Positions 33,721 through 41,632 of a DNA stretch of 64,000 nucleotides are shown here, one piece after another. The stretch covers positions 1 to 64,000 of the forward strand of contig NZ_JAGHMF010000039.1 in NCBI RefSeq assembly GCF_017741815.1, read 5' to 3'. Position 1 is the stretch's first letter, and each line of letters begins with the position of its first letter. Made by a program: the position numbers and the translations under genes. The DNA is from Rhizobium sp. 16-488-2b. Lineage in GTDB: Bacteria; Pseudomonadota; Alphaproteobacteria; Rhizobiales; Rhizobiaceae. The notes under the pieces were generated by a model. That model was not told where the DNA came from. It worked only from the letters and a program-made list of their open reading frames with translations, and ran no database searches.

Positions 33721-34349
33721 GAGAACCTCATTTCTGCGTGAGCGCTGCCCCTAAAAAGTCGGCTAGCCGGGATGAGCCAGAAAGTTGCTCAGACAATTTA
33801 GCATCGCGGCTGCCAACGCGGTCATCACGTTTGCACCGAACTTCGGCGTTAAGCTGAAATTCGAGCTCGACTTTGGAAAAGACGCCGCGCTTTCGAGACG
33901 CGGCGAAAGTTCCGCACGTCGGTCTTTCTATTCCATTCGTCCCGATGCCATCGGGTCGCTAGCCGGAAATGATTCCACCAGCGCCTCGTCAAGCAGTTCT
34001 TCCGGCTTTGATTTGACGGCTGGCGGTAATTCCAGCGCGATGTCCGCAAACTCCGGCAAGACTTCCACCCCGTCCCTGACCTGCTCAGTCGATGGGTCAA
34101 ATTTGTTGCTCATGGTGATGTGCTCCATTGATCATTGCGGGACTAGAACGTGGTTGGAGCGACGAATCTTGGATGATCCAATCCTGTTTTCGCACGCAGC
34201 GACAACCGATCTAGGCCTGATCGATTCATCACGCACCAAAATCAGCGAGCCCACTTGAGAAACGTGCGCGAGCACGAAGCGCAGTCCGCAAGCGCCGAAT
34301 TTTACAATAAACTCGCTTGGCGACGCCCTAGACCAACTCAACACATTTG
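33721..34349. other. Stretch holding one small gene
   Basis: Apart from the 61-residue gene at 33928-34113, I see only promoter-like intergenic sequence for the operon starting at 34350. Confidence 0.4.
33928..34113 (-). CDS. Small acidic rhizobial protein, function unknown
   Basis: 61 residues from an ATG at 34113 with GGAG nine bases upstream. The C-terminal LLDEALVESFPASDPMAS matches a motif (ALEESFPASDP) found at the end of many short rhizobial proteins. No function is known to me. No signal peptide or helix. Confidence 0.7.
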   Translation of the reverse strand: MSNKFDPSTEQVRDGVEVLPEFADIALELPPAVKSKPEELLDEALVESFPASDPMASGRME

Positions 34350-34706
34350 ATGGAGGGTCGGTTGAAAGCTGCAATCGAAAAAATCGCCGGCATTGTCCCG
34401 GCTCAGGGTGAGGTTCCAAGTTTCCACGAGGGTGACGATGTTTCGATCGCAACCCGTTCGCCGATCGGCCACTACAGGATGCCGACCTACCTCCGTGGCA
34501 AGCGCGGAAAGATCGAGGCCATCATGCCGGTAATGGCCGTTGATAATGAGGAAGAGGGATACGGTCGCAACGCGGGCTCCAAGGGCCATTACTACCGCGT
34601 CGCCATCCCGATGACCGAGATTTGGCCGGACTACGAGGGCTCGCCCAACGACGGCCTTCGAATTGAGATCTTTGAAAACTGGCTGGAGAAACTGTCCAAT
34701 GTCTGA
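34350..34706 (+). CDS. Nitrile hydratase beta chain, C-terminal half (separate subunit)
   Basis: 118 residues from an ATG at 34350, or from a TTG at 34362 with GGAGGG before it. The sequence has the SH3-like barrel of the beta-chain C terminus: FHEGDDVSIATRSPIGHYRM, then PTYLRGKRGKIEA and IPMTEIWPDYEG...NDGLRIEIFENWLE. In common nitrile hydratases this is fused behind an alpha-helical N-terminal half, which here is its own gene at 35373. Split beta chains are known from thiocyanate hydrolase and toyocamycin nitrile hydratase (ToyJKL). Its stop overlaps the start of the alpha gene by 8 bp. Confidence 0.88.
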   Translation: MEGRLKAAIEKIAGIVPAQGEVPSFHEGDDVSIATRSPIGHYRMPTYLRGKRGKIEAIMPVMAVDNEEEGYGRNAGSKGHYYRVAIPMTEIWPDYEGSPNDGLRIEIFENWLEKLSNV

Positions 34707-35373
34707 TCAGCACGACCACGATCATGACCACGATCACGATCATGATCATGACCACCACCATGATCATGCACCTATCACTGCCGACGAGAAGCCAGGCTAC
34801 TTCGATCTGATGGAGACGTCGGTTCGGGAACTGCTAACGGAGCGTAAGCTTTTCGGAGCCGACGAGATCCGTCGTCAGATCGAAGTGCTCGACTCCCGGA
34901 CTCCAGCCCTTGGGGCAAAAGTCGTCGCGAGAGCCTGGACAGACCCCGAGTTTAAATCTCGTCTCCTCGCAAATGGGCGGTCTGGATGCGAAGAACTGGG
35001 CATCACATTCTATGATGACACTCAGTTGATCGTCCTGGAAAACACGCCGGATGTGCATAATCTGATCGTTTGCACACTCTGCTCCTGCTATCCGCGCCCG
35101 GTTCTCGGACTTCCGCCCGACTGGTACAAGCTCAAGCCTTATCGCGCTCGTGCCGTTTACGAGCCACGAGCGGTTTTGGAGGAGTTTGGAACGTCCATAC
35201 CCGACGACGTCGAGATCCGGGTCAGCGATTCCACTGCGATCATCCGCTATCTTGTCCTGCCCATGCGGCCGGCCGGGACTGAGCATCTAACCGAGGTACA
35301 ACTAGCCGACTTGGTTACGCGTGACGCCATGATTGGCGTCATCCAAGTCGATTACAAGAAGGAGGCGGCGTGA
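34699..35373 (+). CDS. Nitrile hydratase/thiocyanate hydrolase alpha-type subunit with a His/Asp tail
   Basis: 224 residues from an ATG at 34699 inside the end of the previous gene. The metal site VCTLCSC (Cys125, Cys128, Cys130) is the cobalt type; iron enzymes have CSLCSC. RARAVYEPRAVLEEFG, a conserved alpha-chain segment, follows. Residues 3-23 are almost only alternating His and Asp, which no standard alpha chain has; such runs bind Co, Ni or Zn and suggest metal storage or delivery to the active site. The enzyme would hydrate a nitrile to an amide, or hydrolyse a related small molecule such as thiocyanate. A CbiM-like transporter in the same operon fits cobalt need. Confidence 0.92.
   Translation: MSDQHDHDHDHDHDHDHDHHHDHAPITADEKPGYFDLMETSVRELLTERKLFGADEIRRQIEVLDSRTPALGAKVVARAWTDPEFKSRLLANGRSGCEELGITFYDDTQLIVLENTPDVHNLIVCTLCSCYPRPVLGLPPDWYKLKPYRARAVYEPRAVLEEFGTSIPDDVEIRVSDSTAIIRYLVLPMRPAGTEHLTEVQLADLVTRDAMIGVIQVDYKKEAA
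34708..34771 (+). repeat. In-frame hexamer-like repeat coding for His/Asp
   Basis: A run of CACGAT/CATGAC-type units near the 5' end of the alpha gene. Units are multiples of 3, so slippage would change the His/Asp count without breaking the frame. Confidence 0.7.
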
Positions 35374-35717
35374 TGGGTTCCGAAACTCTGGTAAGAAAGC
35401 TTCCCAACGATATCGGTGGCGACGAAGCGGGTAAGATCGAACGCGTTGAACACGAGCTGTTGCCTTGGGAAAAACGATGCCATGCATTGGCTGACGTCCT
35501 CGACTTCCACAAGATCATCAATACTGAAGAGAAGCGACGAGGCGTAGAGGCTCTCGGCGCTGAGATGATCGGAAAACTCTCGTACTACGAACGCTGGATC
35601 GTCGCCTTTGCCAACATTCTCTTCCAGAAGGGCATTTTGACCCCTGAAGAGTTGGCGACAAAGATGTCGGAAGTCGAAGCAAGGTTTTCCGATGTCCCAA
35701 GCCCGCAACACAGCTAG
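35373..35717 (+). CDS. Nitrile hydratase beta chain, N-terminal half (separate subunit)
   Basis: 114 residues from an ATG at 35373 in a TGATG overlap with the alpha gene; AAGGAGG lies seven bases upstream. The helical sequence (ERVEHELLPWEKRCHALADVL, then SYYERWIVAFANILFQKGIL and TPEELATKMSEVEARF) matches the N-terminal half of the nitrile hydratase beta chain and also the small activator proteins of that family. With the gene at 34350 it makes up a full beta chain, giving a three-gene enzyme. Gene order here is beta-C, alpha, beta-N. Confidence 0.87.
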   Translation: MGSETLVRKLPNDIGGDEAGKIERVEHELLPWEKRCHALADVLDFHKIINTEEKRRGVEALGAEMIGKLSYYERWIVAFANILFQKGILTPEELATKMSEVEARFSDVPSPQHS

Positions 35718-36438
35718 GTCCGGCGAACCGGGCGTAATTCCCAGCTTCTTCGAGCACAACCCCCAACTGCCAATCTTCAGGCGCGCGTTCGTCGAAGCGG
35801 TGGGAACAGCGTTCCTTGTAGCCGCGATGATCGGATCAGGCATAGCTGCGTCCAAGCACGTGCCTGCCGAGTCACTGGCTGCGTCTCTGCTCGTCGCAGT
35901 TTCGATCGCAGGGGCACTTGTCGGATTGATAGTTGCCCTCGGGAAAGTTTCCGGAGGCCATTTCAACCCGCTGATCACGCTTGCGCAGTACCTCAATGGT
36001 GAGCGTGGCGTCGCCTGTTCGGTTGCGTACATCGTCGGGCAGACAATAGGCGGCATTCTCGGCGCTTTGGTTGCTGCTACGATGTTCGGCTACCCGCTTC
36101 GCACTGACTTGGCCGCTGCTCCATCCATGGGGAACTTTCTAAGTGAAGCCGTGGCCGCGGCCGGATTGATGACGATCGTGCTGGGATGCGCGCGCAGTAC
36201 GAAATGGGACACCGGACCGTTCGCCGTCGGGGCATGGTTGGTGGCGGCTATAATCGCCACTCCTTCCACCTCATATGCAAACCCGGCTGTCACCCTTGCA
36301 GCTATCTTCGCGCCGGGCCTTGCTGGGCTTTCGCCAGTCACTGCCGCCGCTTTTGTTGTGGCACAGATAGTCGGAATGTTCATCGCTATGGCCATCAACA
36401 AGATAGCATTCGCCGCCGACACGCCCCTTTCCGGGTAG
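35692..36438 (+). CDS. Aquaporin/glycerol-facilitator family channel
   Basis: 248 residues, six helices. The two half-helix motifs are HFNPLIT (first, with Leu for Ala) and YANPAVT (second). It begins with an N-terminal extension of about 30 residues and overlaps the previous gene by 26 bp, so it is tightly coupled to the nitrile hydratase genes. A channel for small neutral solutes in such an operon could bring in the nitrile or let the amide out; this is inference. Closest class cannot be set between AqpZ and GlpF from motifs alone. Confidence 0.88.
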   Translation: MSQARNTARSGEPGVIPSFFEHNPQLPIFRRAFVEAVGTAFLVAAMIGSGIAASKHVPAESLAASLLVAVSIAGALVGLIVALGKVSGGHFNPLITLAQYLNGERGVACSVAYIVGQTIGGILGALVAATMFGYPLRTDLAAAPSMGNFLSEAVAAAGLMTIVLGCARSTKWDTGPFAVGAWLVAAIIATPSTSYANPAVTLAAIFAPGLAGLSPVTAAAFVVAQIVGMFIAMAINKIAFAADTPLSG

Positions 36439-36450
36439 ATGGCGGGCTGC

Positions 36451-36477
36451 CCTCCGAATGCCATCGGCATTCGGAGG
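36451..36477 (+). terminator. Perfect 12-bp stem-loop after the channel gene
   Basis: CCTCCGAATGCC / GGCATTCGGAGG with loop ATC. No U tract, so it may be an mRNA-stabilising or attenuating structure between channel and transporter genes. Confidence 0.5.
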
Positions 36478-36492
36478 CGCGATTATGCCGAG

Positions 36493-36517
36493 TGTCGCAG
36501 GGGCACATCCTGCGACA
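36493..36517 (+). other. Second stem-loop before the CbiM-like gene
   Basis: TGTCGCAGG pairs with CCTGCGACA around a 7-nt loop. Together with the first hairpin it forms a structured leader ahead of the metal transporter gene. I see no B12-box, so a cobalamin riboswitch is not supported. Confidence 0.45.
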
Positions 36518-36575
36518 GAAATGACCTTGAATTCTATCATCCCTTGAACAAACGCCACTCGCTTTGGAGACAGCC

Positions 36576-37253
36576 ATGCATATCGAACCAGGAATAGTAG
36601 ACAGTTCCAAAATCGTACTCAGCTACGCGACAGCAGGAGCATCGGGGCTGTTTGCGCTGAAGCTCGCAGCGGACGAAATCCGCCGAGGCGGCGTTCTGTC
36701 CCTCGCTGTGAGAAGCGTCGTTACGACGGCGCTGGTTTTCTGCTTCTTCGAGGTTTTGCCACACTACCCCGTAGGCGTTTCCGAAGTACATCTCATCCTC
36801 GGATCCACTCTGTTTCTGCTGTTTGGCATGGCCCCTGCGGCGATCGGGCTCGCACTTGGTCTGCTCACGCAGGGAATGTTCTTCGCACCGTATGATCTGC
36901 CGCAATATGGCATGAACGTAACCACGCTTCTCGTGCCTCTATTTGCTCTGCGGGCTGTGGCCGTTCAAGCTATTGCGCCCGGAATACGCTACGTCGACCT
37001 TACCTACCGCCAGGCGCTGACCCTATCTGTCGCCTATCAGGCAGGTATCGTTACATGGGTCGCGTTCTGGGCGCTCTATGGCCATGGGATGGGCGCGGAT
37101 AATCTAGCTTCGATCGGCACTTTTGGGCTTGCCTACATGGCGGTCATCACAATTGAGCCGCTAGCAGATCTGGTCGTCCTTGCGGTTGCCAAGTCGAGCG
37201 CGAATGTCACTCGGAGCAGGTTCTTCGAACCACGGCTGCTCGGACAAGGTTGA
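36576..37253 (+). CDS. CbiM-like energy-coupling-factor transporter membrane protein
   Basis: 225 residues from an ATG at 36576 (GGAG ten bases upstream), beginning MHIEPGIVD, close to the Met-His start that forms the metal site in CbiM/NikM. Seven or so helices, with the segment HLILGSTLFLLFGMAPAAIG typical of the family (HLI/LGG...GPxAA). CbiM takes up cobalt or nickel with CbiN/CbiQ/CbiO partners, none of which is in the window. Some CbiM-type proteins work alone or with small partners; two tiny genes follow. Confidence 0.85.
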   Translation: MHIEPGIVDSSKIVLSYATAGASGLFALKLAADEIRRGGVLSLAVRSVVTTALVFCFFEVLPHYPVGVSEVHLILGSTLFLLFGMAPAAIGLALGLLTQGMFFAPYDLPQYGMNVTTLLVPLFALRAVAVQAIAPGIRYVDLTYRQALTLSVAYQAGIVTWVAFWALYGHGMGADNLASIGTFGLAYMAVITIEPLADLVVLAVAKSSANVTRSRFFEPRLLGQG

Positions 37254-37288
37254 AGAACGGCCACTAGTGGCGCGACAGTTATCGAGAA

Positions 37289-37313
37289 GAGGGCGCGATC
37301 GTTTCGCGCCCTC
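37289..37313 (+). terminator. Stem-loop after the CbiM-like gene
   Basis: GAGGGCGCG / CGCGCCCTC with loop ATCGTTT, 35 bp past the stop. Confidence 0.6.
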
Positions 37314-37476
37314 ACGCGTTTCCCCGTTCCTCGTTTAGAGGCGTTCGGGATGATCTTCATCATACCAAGGGGTTACCAAACGAAACTTGTATAGAATACC
37401 CCACCTTCGAACGGTCCCCTATCCTGGCCTCACTGACGAACCCAATCCCACTGGCAATCAAAGCGAGGAACCACGT

Positions 37477-37752
37477 ATGCACAAGAAAAATCATCGAAGC
37501 CGAGGCTACCTGACAACTGCTCTTCTGGTAACTTTCGTGCTTACCGTGCCGATCGGTAGCGCTTCAGCCTCGTGGTTCCCGGACCTTATTTTTCCGAAGG
37601 ACGAACCGGTGCCAAACACAAAAGCCGACAAGCTTGTCACAGGCACTATCCCTCGGAGCAAGCGTCACGATGAACGCGATTTTCTCTCAAAAGAAACCCC
37701 AATGAGACCGTCGCGTGGCAATCGTGCAAATTCGAAGGAAGGTCAACCATGA
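37477..37752 (+). CDS. Small exported protein of unknown function
   Basis: 91 residues from an ATG at 37477 with GAGGAACCACGT upstream. Signal peptide or anchor TTALLVTFVLTVPIGSASA, then SWFPDLIFPKDEPVP and a polar, basic tail. No Cys or His cluster. Its stop overlaps the start of the next tiny gene (ATGA). Following the CbiM-like gene, the pair could be transporter accessories, but nothing in the sequence proves it. Confidence 0.6.
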   Translation: MHKKNHRSRGYLTTALLVTFVLTVPIGSASASWFPDLIFPKDEPVPNTKADKLVTGTIPRSKRHDERDFLSKETPMRPSRGNRANSKEGQP

Positions 37753-37889
37753 AGTCTCATTCGTCGAACCAGCGACGCAGCAACGCTGCAAGCAGAGCCA
37801 ATGCCCTGCCCAGCCTTCATATCGTCGCCAGCCTGTACTGCTTCAGCCTGGGCGTGCTGGCGCTCGTCATCGCTCTGAATCGAGTGTGA
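37749..37889 (+). CDS. Very small single-helix membrane protein
   Basis: 46 residues: MKSHSSNQRRSNAASRANAL at the N terminus, then one helix (HIVASLYCFSLGVLALVIAL) and NRV. It starts inside the stop of the previous gene (ATGA overlap) with GAAGG nine bases upstream. The basic N terminus and coupling support a real inner-membrane peptide with the N terminus inside. It may be a subunit of the metal transporter, as CbiN-like small partners are (speculative). Confidence 0.55.
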   Translation: MKSHSSNQRRSNAASRANALPSLHIVASLYCFSLGVLALVIALNRV

Positions 37890-37950
37890 AGGGGATCGCT
37901 TCTAGCGGACGCCGTTTCTTCGCAGACCGATCTTCAGCCGGGTAGATGCT

Positions 37951-37979
37951 AGGCGGCCAGCCTACGGGACGAGCCGCCT
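37951..37979. terminator. Short stem-loop between convergent small genes
   Basis: AGGCGGC / GCCGCCT, 7 bp, 15-nt loop. Weak. Confidence 0.35.
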
Positions 37980-37992
37980 GCAAGCGTCTACC

Positions 37993-38301
37993 TTAGTTCC
38001 CAAGCCACTGATATTCGGAAACTGCCGCCCTGCCAGTGCGCTTGTCGTAGAGACATATCATGCTGACCCTGGCCTTCGATTTCCCGCGTCCCATTTCTCC
38101 TCGCAGTAGAATGGCGATTTTCCCGACGCTGTCGTCGAAAACCACCGGACGAGACGCCTCCGGCGTGTTCAATGTGGATAGGCCAATGCATGTGCCGTTG
38201 GCTTTGGCCAACATCGCGCTCCAAGCACCATCGCTGGATGCAAACGCAGGGCTGATGGATGTGGCGACCACTAGCGACACCATTACGGATTTTAGAAGCA
38301 T
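37993..38301 (-). CDS. Small exported protein of unknown function
   Basis: 102 residues from an ATG at 38301 with AAAGGCAGAAA upstream. Sec signal peptide (VMVSLVVATSISPAFASS), mature part of about 80 residues with two Cys (GTCIGL, SMICLYD) that could form a disulfide. Family not recognised. A CTTGTATGAT motif lies 151 bp upstream. Confidence 0.65.
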   Translation of the reverse strand: MLLKSVMVSLVVATSISPAFASSDGAWSAMLAKANGTCIGLSTLNTPEASRPVVFDDSVGKIAILLRGEMGRGKSKARVSMICLYDKRTGRAAVSEYQWLGN

Positions 38302-38451
38302 TTTCTGCCTTTCAACGGGTTGAGCGCCGTTGTTGACCGCCGGGTTTGGCTCGATCTTGGCGCTGTCTGACCGGGCAACGACCTGAGCCACAATGCTCGA
38401 TAGGTCGCCTGCGCAGCCAAGCGGAGGGATAGAGGCACGCTATCGCTGGAT

Positions 38452-38461
38452 CTTGTATGAT
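38452..38461 (-). promoter_or_regulatory. Recurrent motif, weaker copy CTTGTATGAT
   Basis: Lies between the divergent exported protein (start 38301) and aldehyde dehydrogenase (start 38596). Confidence 0.3.
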
Positions 38462-38595
38462 GCAGCTGACTTCGTGTCCGTGCACGAGCGGATACGCCAA
38501 TTTCAGACACAGATTCCTTGCTAAGAAGTGCTGAGTATCACGGCGGACGTCGCTCAGAGTTTGGCTCAGGGCGGGTTCAAATCATGGAGGCAAAG

Positions 38596-40125
38596 ATGGC
38601 CGTTAACGGCGAACTTTTGATTGGGAACGGAAGCTCGATAGGGAAAGGCGCCGCCTTTTTCGCAATCGAACAGACTTCAGGCAACAGGCTTGGAAAAGCC
38701 TTTCATGGCGCGACGACCGAAGATGTCGAAAAGGCGCTGGCTTTGTCCTGGGAAGCCTTTCGGACGTATCGCGAAACGCCCCTTCATGAGCGAGCGCTCT
38801 TCTTGGAGCGTATCGCTTCGAACATTCTGGCCCTCGGCAACGAGCTAGTGGACAGGGCAAGCGCGGAGACTGGACTTCCCAAGAGCCGGATCGAGGGTGA
38901 GCGAGCGCGAACCGTCGGTCAGTTGCGGCTTTTCGCCAACGAAGTTCGCGAAGGCCGCTTCCAGGAGCTCCGCTTCGATCCCGCTGACCCAACTAGAAAA
39001 CCGCTTGCCAAGCCGGACCTGAAGCTTCGCAACATCGCTCTCGGACCAGTTGCGGTGTTCGGATCTTCGAACTTCCCCCTGGCGTTTTCGGTGGCAGGAG
39101 GAGACACCGCGTCTGCTCTTGCTGCAGGCTGTCCGGTCATCGTCAAAGCGCATTCAGCGCATCCGGGGACGTCGGAACTCGTTGGAAAGGCCGTTCAGCG
39201 AGCCGTCGCCGACTCCGGCTTCGCTCCAGGTGTCTTTAGTTTGCTGTTCGACGCCGGCTTCGAAGTGGGGCAAGCCCTTGTTGCCGACCACCGGGTTCGC
39301 GCTGTTGGTTTCACTGGCTCCCGGCGTGGAGGGCTGGCTCTGGCGGACATCGCCGCAAAGCGGAAGCAGCCGATCCCCGTCTACGCCGAAATGAGCAGCA
39401 TCAACCCCGTGATTATTTTTCCGTCCGCTCTGAAAAATCGGGGGGACGAAATTGCGAAAAGCTTCATCGGGTCGCTGACACTCGGAGCCGGCCAATTCTG
39501 CACAAATCCTGGACTGATCCTCATTGTCGATGGGCCGGGCGCAGAAGAGTTCGTGTCCGCAGCCGCATCGTATATCGCCGAGGCCGCCGCGCAGACGATG
39601 TTGACAGCAGGTATCTGTGACGCCTTCAAAGGCCGGACTGCCAAGATGGAAGCCAAATCGACCGTTACTGTGGCTGGACGCGGAGCCGCAGGGACTTCGC
39701 TGGAGGGTCAGGCTGTCCTTTTCTCGACGACCGGATCTGCGGTGCTGAGCGACCCGGAGCTTCAGGAAGAGATTTTTGGGGCAGCGAGCCTGGTAGTCAG
39801 GTGCGCTCACCAAGAGGAATTCGAGCAAGTGCTCGCCTCACTCGAGGGGCAGCTTACCGTAGCGCTGCAAATGGACGAGGCTGACACTGAGTTGGCACAA
39901 CGGCTCCTACCCTCGCTCGAACTGTTGGCAGGCCGAATTTTAGTGAACAACTTTGCGACGGGGGTCGAGGTCTCACCCGCGATGGTTCACGGCGGCCCAT
40001 TCCCCGCGACCTCCGACGGCAGATCGACGTCGGTCGGCACTCTGGCAATCTACCGCTTTCTGCGGCCGGTTTGCTACCAAGACTTCCCGCCAGCCCTGAC
40101 GCCGGCGGCCTTCCGCGATAAGTGA
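38596..40125 (+). CDS. Aldehyde dehydrogenase, alpha-ketoglutaric semialdehyde dehydrogenase type
   Basis: 509 residues from an ATG at 38596 with GGAGG nine bases upstream; the frame is open earlier. ALDH superfamily: FGSSNFPLAFSVAGGDTASA (cofactor loop), VGFTGSRRGG, catalytic Glu in YAEMSSINPVI and nucleophile Cys in AGQFCTNPGL. FGSSNFPLAFSVAGGD and GQFCTNPG are characteristic of the 2,5-dioxovalerate (KGSA) dehydrogenases of sugar acid and hydroxyproline catabolism. None of their pathway genes is nearby, so the in vivo aldehyde is open. Confidence 0.88.
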   Translation: MAVNGELLIGNGSSIGKGAAFFAIEQTSGNRLGKAFHGATTEDVEKALALSWEAFRTYRETPLHERALFLERIASNILALGNELVDRASAETGLPKSRIEGERARTVGQLRLFANEVREGRFQELRFDPADPTRKPLAKPDLKLRNIALGPVAVFGSSNFPLAFSVAGGDTASALAAGCPVIVKAHSAHPGTSELVGKAVQRAVADSGFAPGVFSLLFDAGFEVGQALVADHRVRAVGFTGSRRGGLALADIAAKRKQPIPVYAEMSSINPVIIFPSALKNRGDEIAKSFIGSLTLGAGQFCTNPGLILIVDGPGAEEFVSAAASYIAEAAAQTMLTAGICDAFKGRTAKMEAKSTVTVAGRGAAGTSLEGQAVLFSTTGSAVLSDPELQEEIFGAASLVVRCAHQEEFEQVLASLEGQLTVALQMDEADTELAQRLLPSLELLAGRILVNNFATGVEVSPAMVHGGPFPATSDGRSTSVGTLAIYRFLRPVCYQDFPPALTPAAFRDK

Positions 40126-40139
40126 ACCGCGGTTCAGTA

Positions 40140-40164
40140 GCCACACCTCCTTCGGGGGTGTGGC
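40140..40164 (+). terminator. Stem-loop after the aldehyde dehydrogenase gene
   Basis: GCCACACC / GGTGTGGC, 8 bp, 15 bp past the stop. No U tract. Confidence 0.45.
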
Positions 40165-40343
40165 AACGGGACGGTCTTGTTCTAGGGTCTCGGAGTTACG
40201 ATCCCTCCCGACCATTTTATCAACTCGGATGTCACCAACTCGCGCAGCTCATTACCCATGCAAATCGATCTTCGACGGTTGGTGACGATGCTTTTGCGGT
40301 GCGGGTTTCCCCAGTCATACCGAACCTGGAGTCCGTTCCCACC

Positions 40344-40901
40344 ATGAACGTTTTCGATCTCTTCGACGAAAGCCAACGACCCAAAGCACCCCCGATCCGC
40401 GGAGCGACCGAGCAGCATCGATCGGTCGGGCGCAGGCTCGCCGCGATTCACGCGATGCACCTCTCGGCGCTCGATGAAACAAAGGAGATGATGGAACGCG
40501 TGCAACAGGGTGAAGCCGCTGCTACGGATCTAGCCGAGCAGGTCACTTCGCTAGAGTTGCTGGACAACTACCGCAGATTTGGAAATCTCTGCGGTCGCGA
40601 ATGCCAATTCCTCGATTTCCATCATACATCCGAGGACAACGAGATCTTCCCCGCGATTGCACAGAATGGTGGCGAGGAGTTCAAAAGAGTCATTGCGCGC
40701 CTTACTGAAGAACACGCGGTCATCCACCGACTTCTGGAAACGCTGGCTATGAATGTCGTTGATCTTCAGACAGAGCCGTCCTCAGCAAATTTCGTGCGAA
40801 CGCGTAGTACCTTCGAGGCGCTCTACAGGGCTGTCGGATCGCATTTCAACTATGAACAGACCGAGCTCGAAGAGGCCATAGGGTACTATGGCCTCTTATG
40901 A
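40344..40901 (+). CDS. Hemerythrin-like di-iron protein
   Basis: 185 residues from the ATG at 40344; the frame is open from 40122 but the added part overlaps a hairpin and has no good start. The four-helix bundle ligands are visible: TEQHRSVGRRL (first His), CQFLDFHHTSEDNEIFP (HxxxE), EEHAVIHRLLE and HFNYEQTELEEA. A bacterial hemerythrin may sense or store oxygen or nitric oxide. The N-terminal 20 residues are family-variable. Confidence 0.88.
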   Translation: MNVFDLFDESQRPKAPPIRGATEQHRSVGRRLAAIHAMHLSALDETKEMMERVQQGEAAATDLAEQVTSLELLDNYRRFGNLCGRECQFLDFHHTSEDNEIFPAIAQNGGEEFKRVIARLTEEHAVIHRLLETLAMNVVDLQTEPSSANFVRTRSTFEALYRAVGSHFNYEQTELEEAIGYYGLL

Positions 40902-41019
40902 GGACGCGGTTAGTTGGCAGAAACGAAGAGCGACAGGGTGGCCGCGCTAGAAACTAGTCTTTTCCAGGGGCAGACGCCCACAGATGAACGCCGGCCGCAT
41001 GGTACGTTCGGTCAGGCAT

Positions 41020-41301
41020 CTAACGACACGCAGCTTTGGTTCTCTCGGCCGGCGTCACCTTCCGAGCAGACTTTAATGAGTGCACGCAAGCAGTGGGAAT
41101 CGTGTGCGGCTCGAAAGCTTGATCACCACCAGAGGCTTCCAAAGGAAGCAAAAACGATCCGCTGTTGCTGTCGTCGCGGTAGCGATCGGTCCCCGGAGGC
41201 ATGCCCTCGAACCGACCGGAGTTGTCTTGGTCGCCAAGCGATTGAGCCCCCGCAAGAGTGGGCAGTAACACGAAAAGTGCAGCAAGTGTCGATGAGCGCA
41301 T
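41020..41301 (-). CDS. Small exported protein of unknown function
   Basis: 93 residues from an ATG at 41301 (AAGGG nine bases upstream); the longer frame has no better start. Signal peptide MRSSTLAALFVLLPTLAGAQ. The mature part is polar and rich in Asp, Gly and Ser (LGDQDNSGRFEGMPPGTDRY), probably disordered. A motif copy (CTTGTATCATTCGG) lies 62 bp upstream. Confidence 0.6.
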   Translation of the reverse strand: MRSSTLAALFVLLPTLAGAQSLGDQDNSGRFEGMPPGTDRYRDDSNSGSFLLPLEASGGDQAFEPHTIPTACVHSLKSARKVTPAERTKAACR

Positions 41302-41362
41302 CAAACGGTACCCTTGGATTGTTGAGGTCGCTTTGAGAAGTAGCCTCTGTCGGCGCCACGGG

Positions 41363-41372
41363 CTTGTATCAT
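41363..41372 (-). promoter_or_regulatory. Recurrent motif site, CTTGTATCAT followed by TCGG
   Basis: Upstream of the exported protein at 41020-41301. With its right flank (TCGG) it matches the full ATTGTAnnATTCGG form at all but the first position. Confidence 0.45.
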
Positions 41373-41632
41373 TCGGCTTGAACGTGACTTTGCTACGCAG
41401 GCGGAGCGAGGCAACCGTCATAGTCAAACATTGCCGAGTAGAGAGTGACTGCGAAGCCGGCGCTCTGCGTTCGCAGCGCGATGTCTCGTCATACCGCTTT
41501 GCGCGCGTATAACGGCCGGGGTGGAATCGGCCAAGTCAAACCACGCTTCAGCTTCTATTGTCGAAGACGCTGGCACCCGCGCCGTGTTCGAAATCCGTCA
41601 CTGCGATTACATAGATAGGAAGGCGTATACTT

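Noticed and set aside
34708..34771. Short tandem repeat that could be read as a CRISPR-like array
   Set aside because: Units are 6 bp without spacers and encode a His/Asp run in frame.
36439..36575. Cobalamin riboswitch before the CbiM-like gene
   Set aside because: The gap is only 137 bp, is filled by two simple hairpins and shows no B12-box-like sequence.
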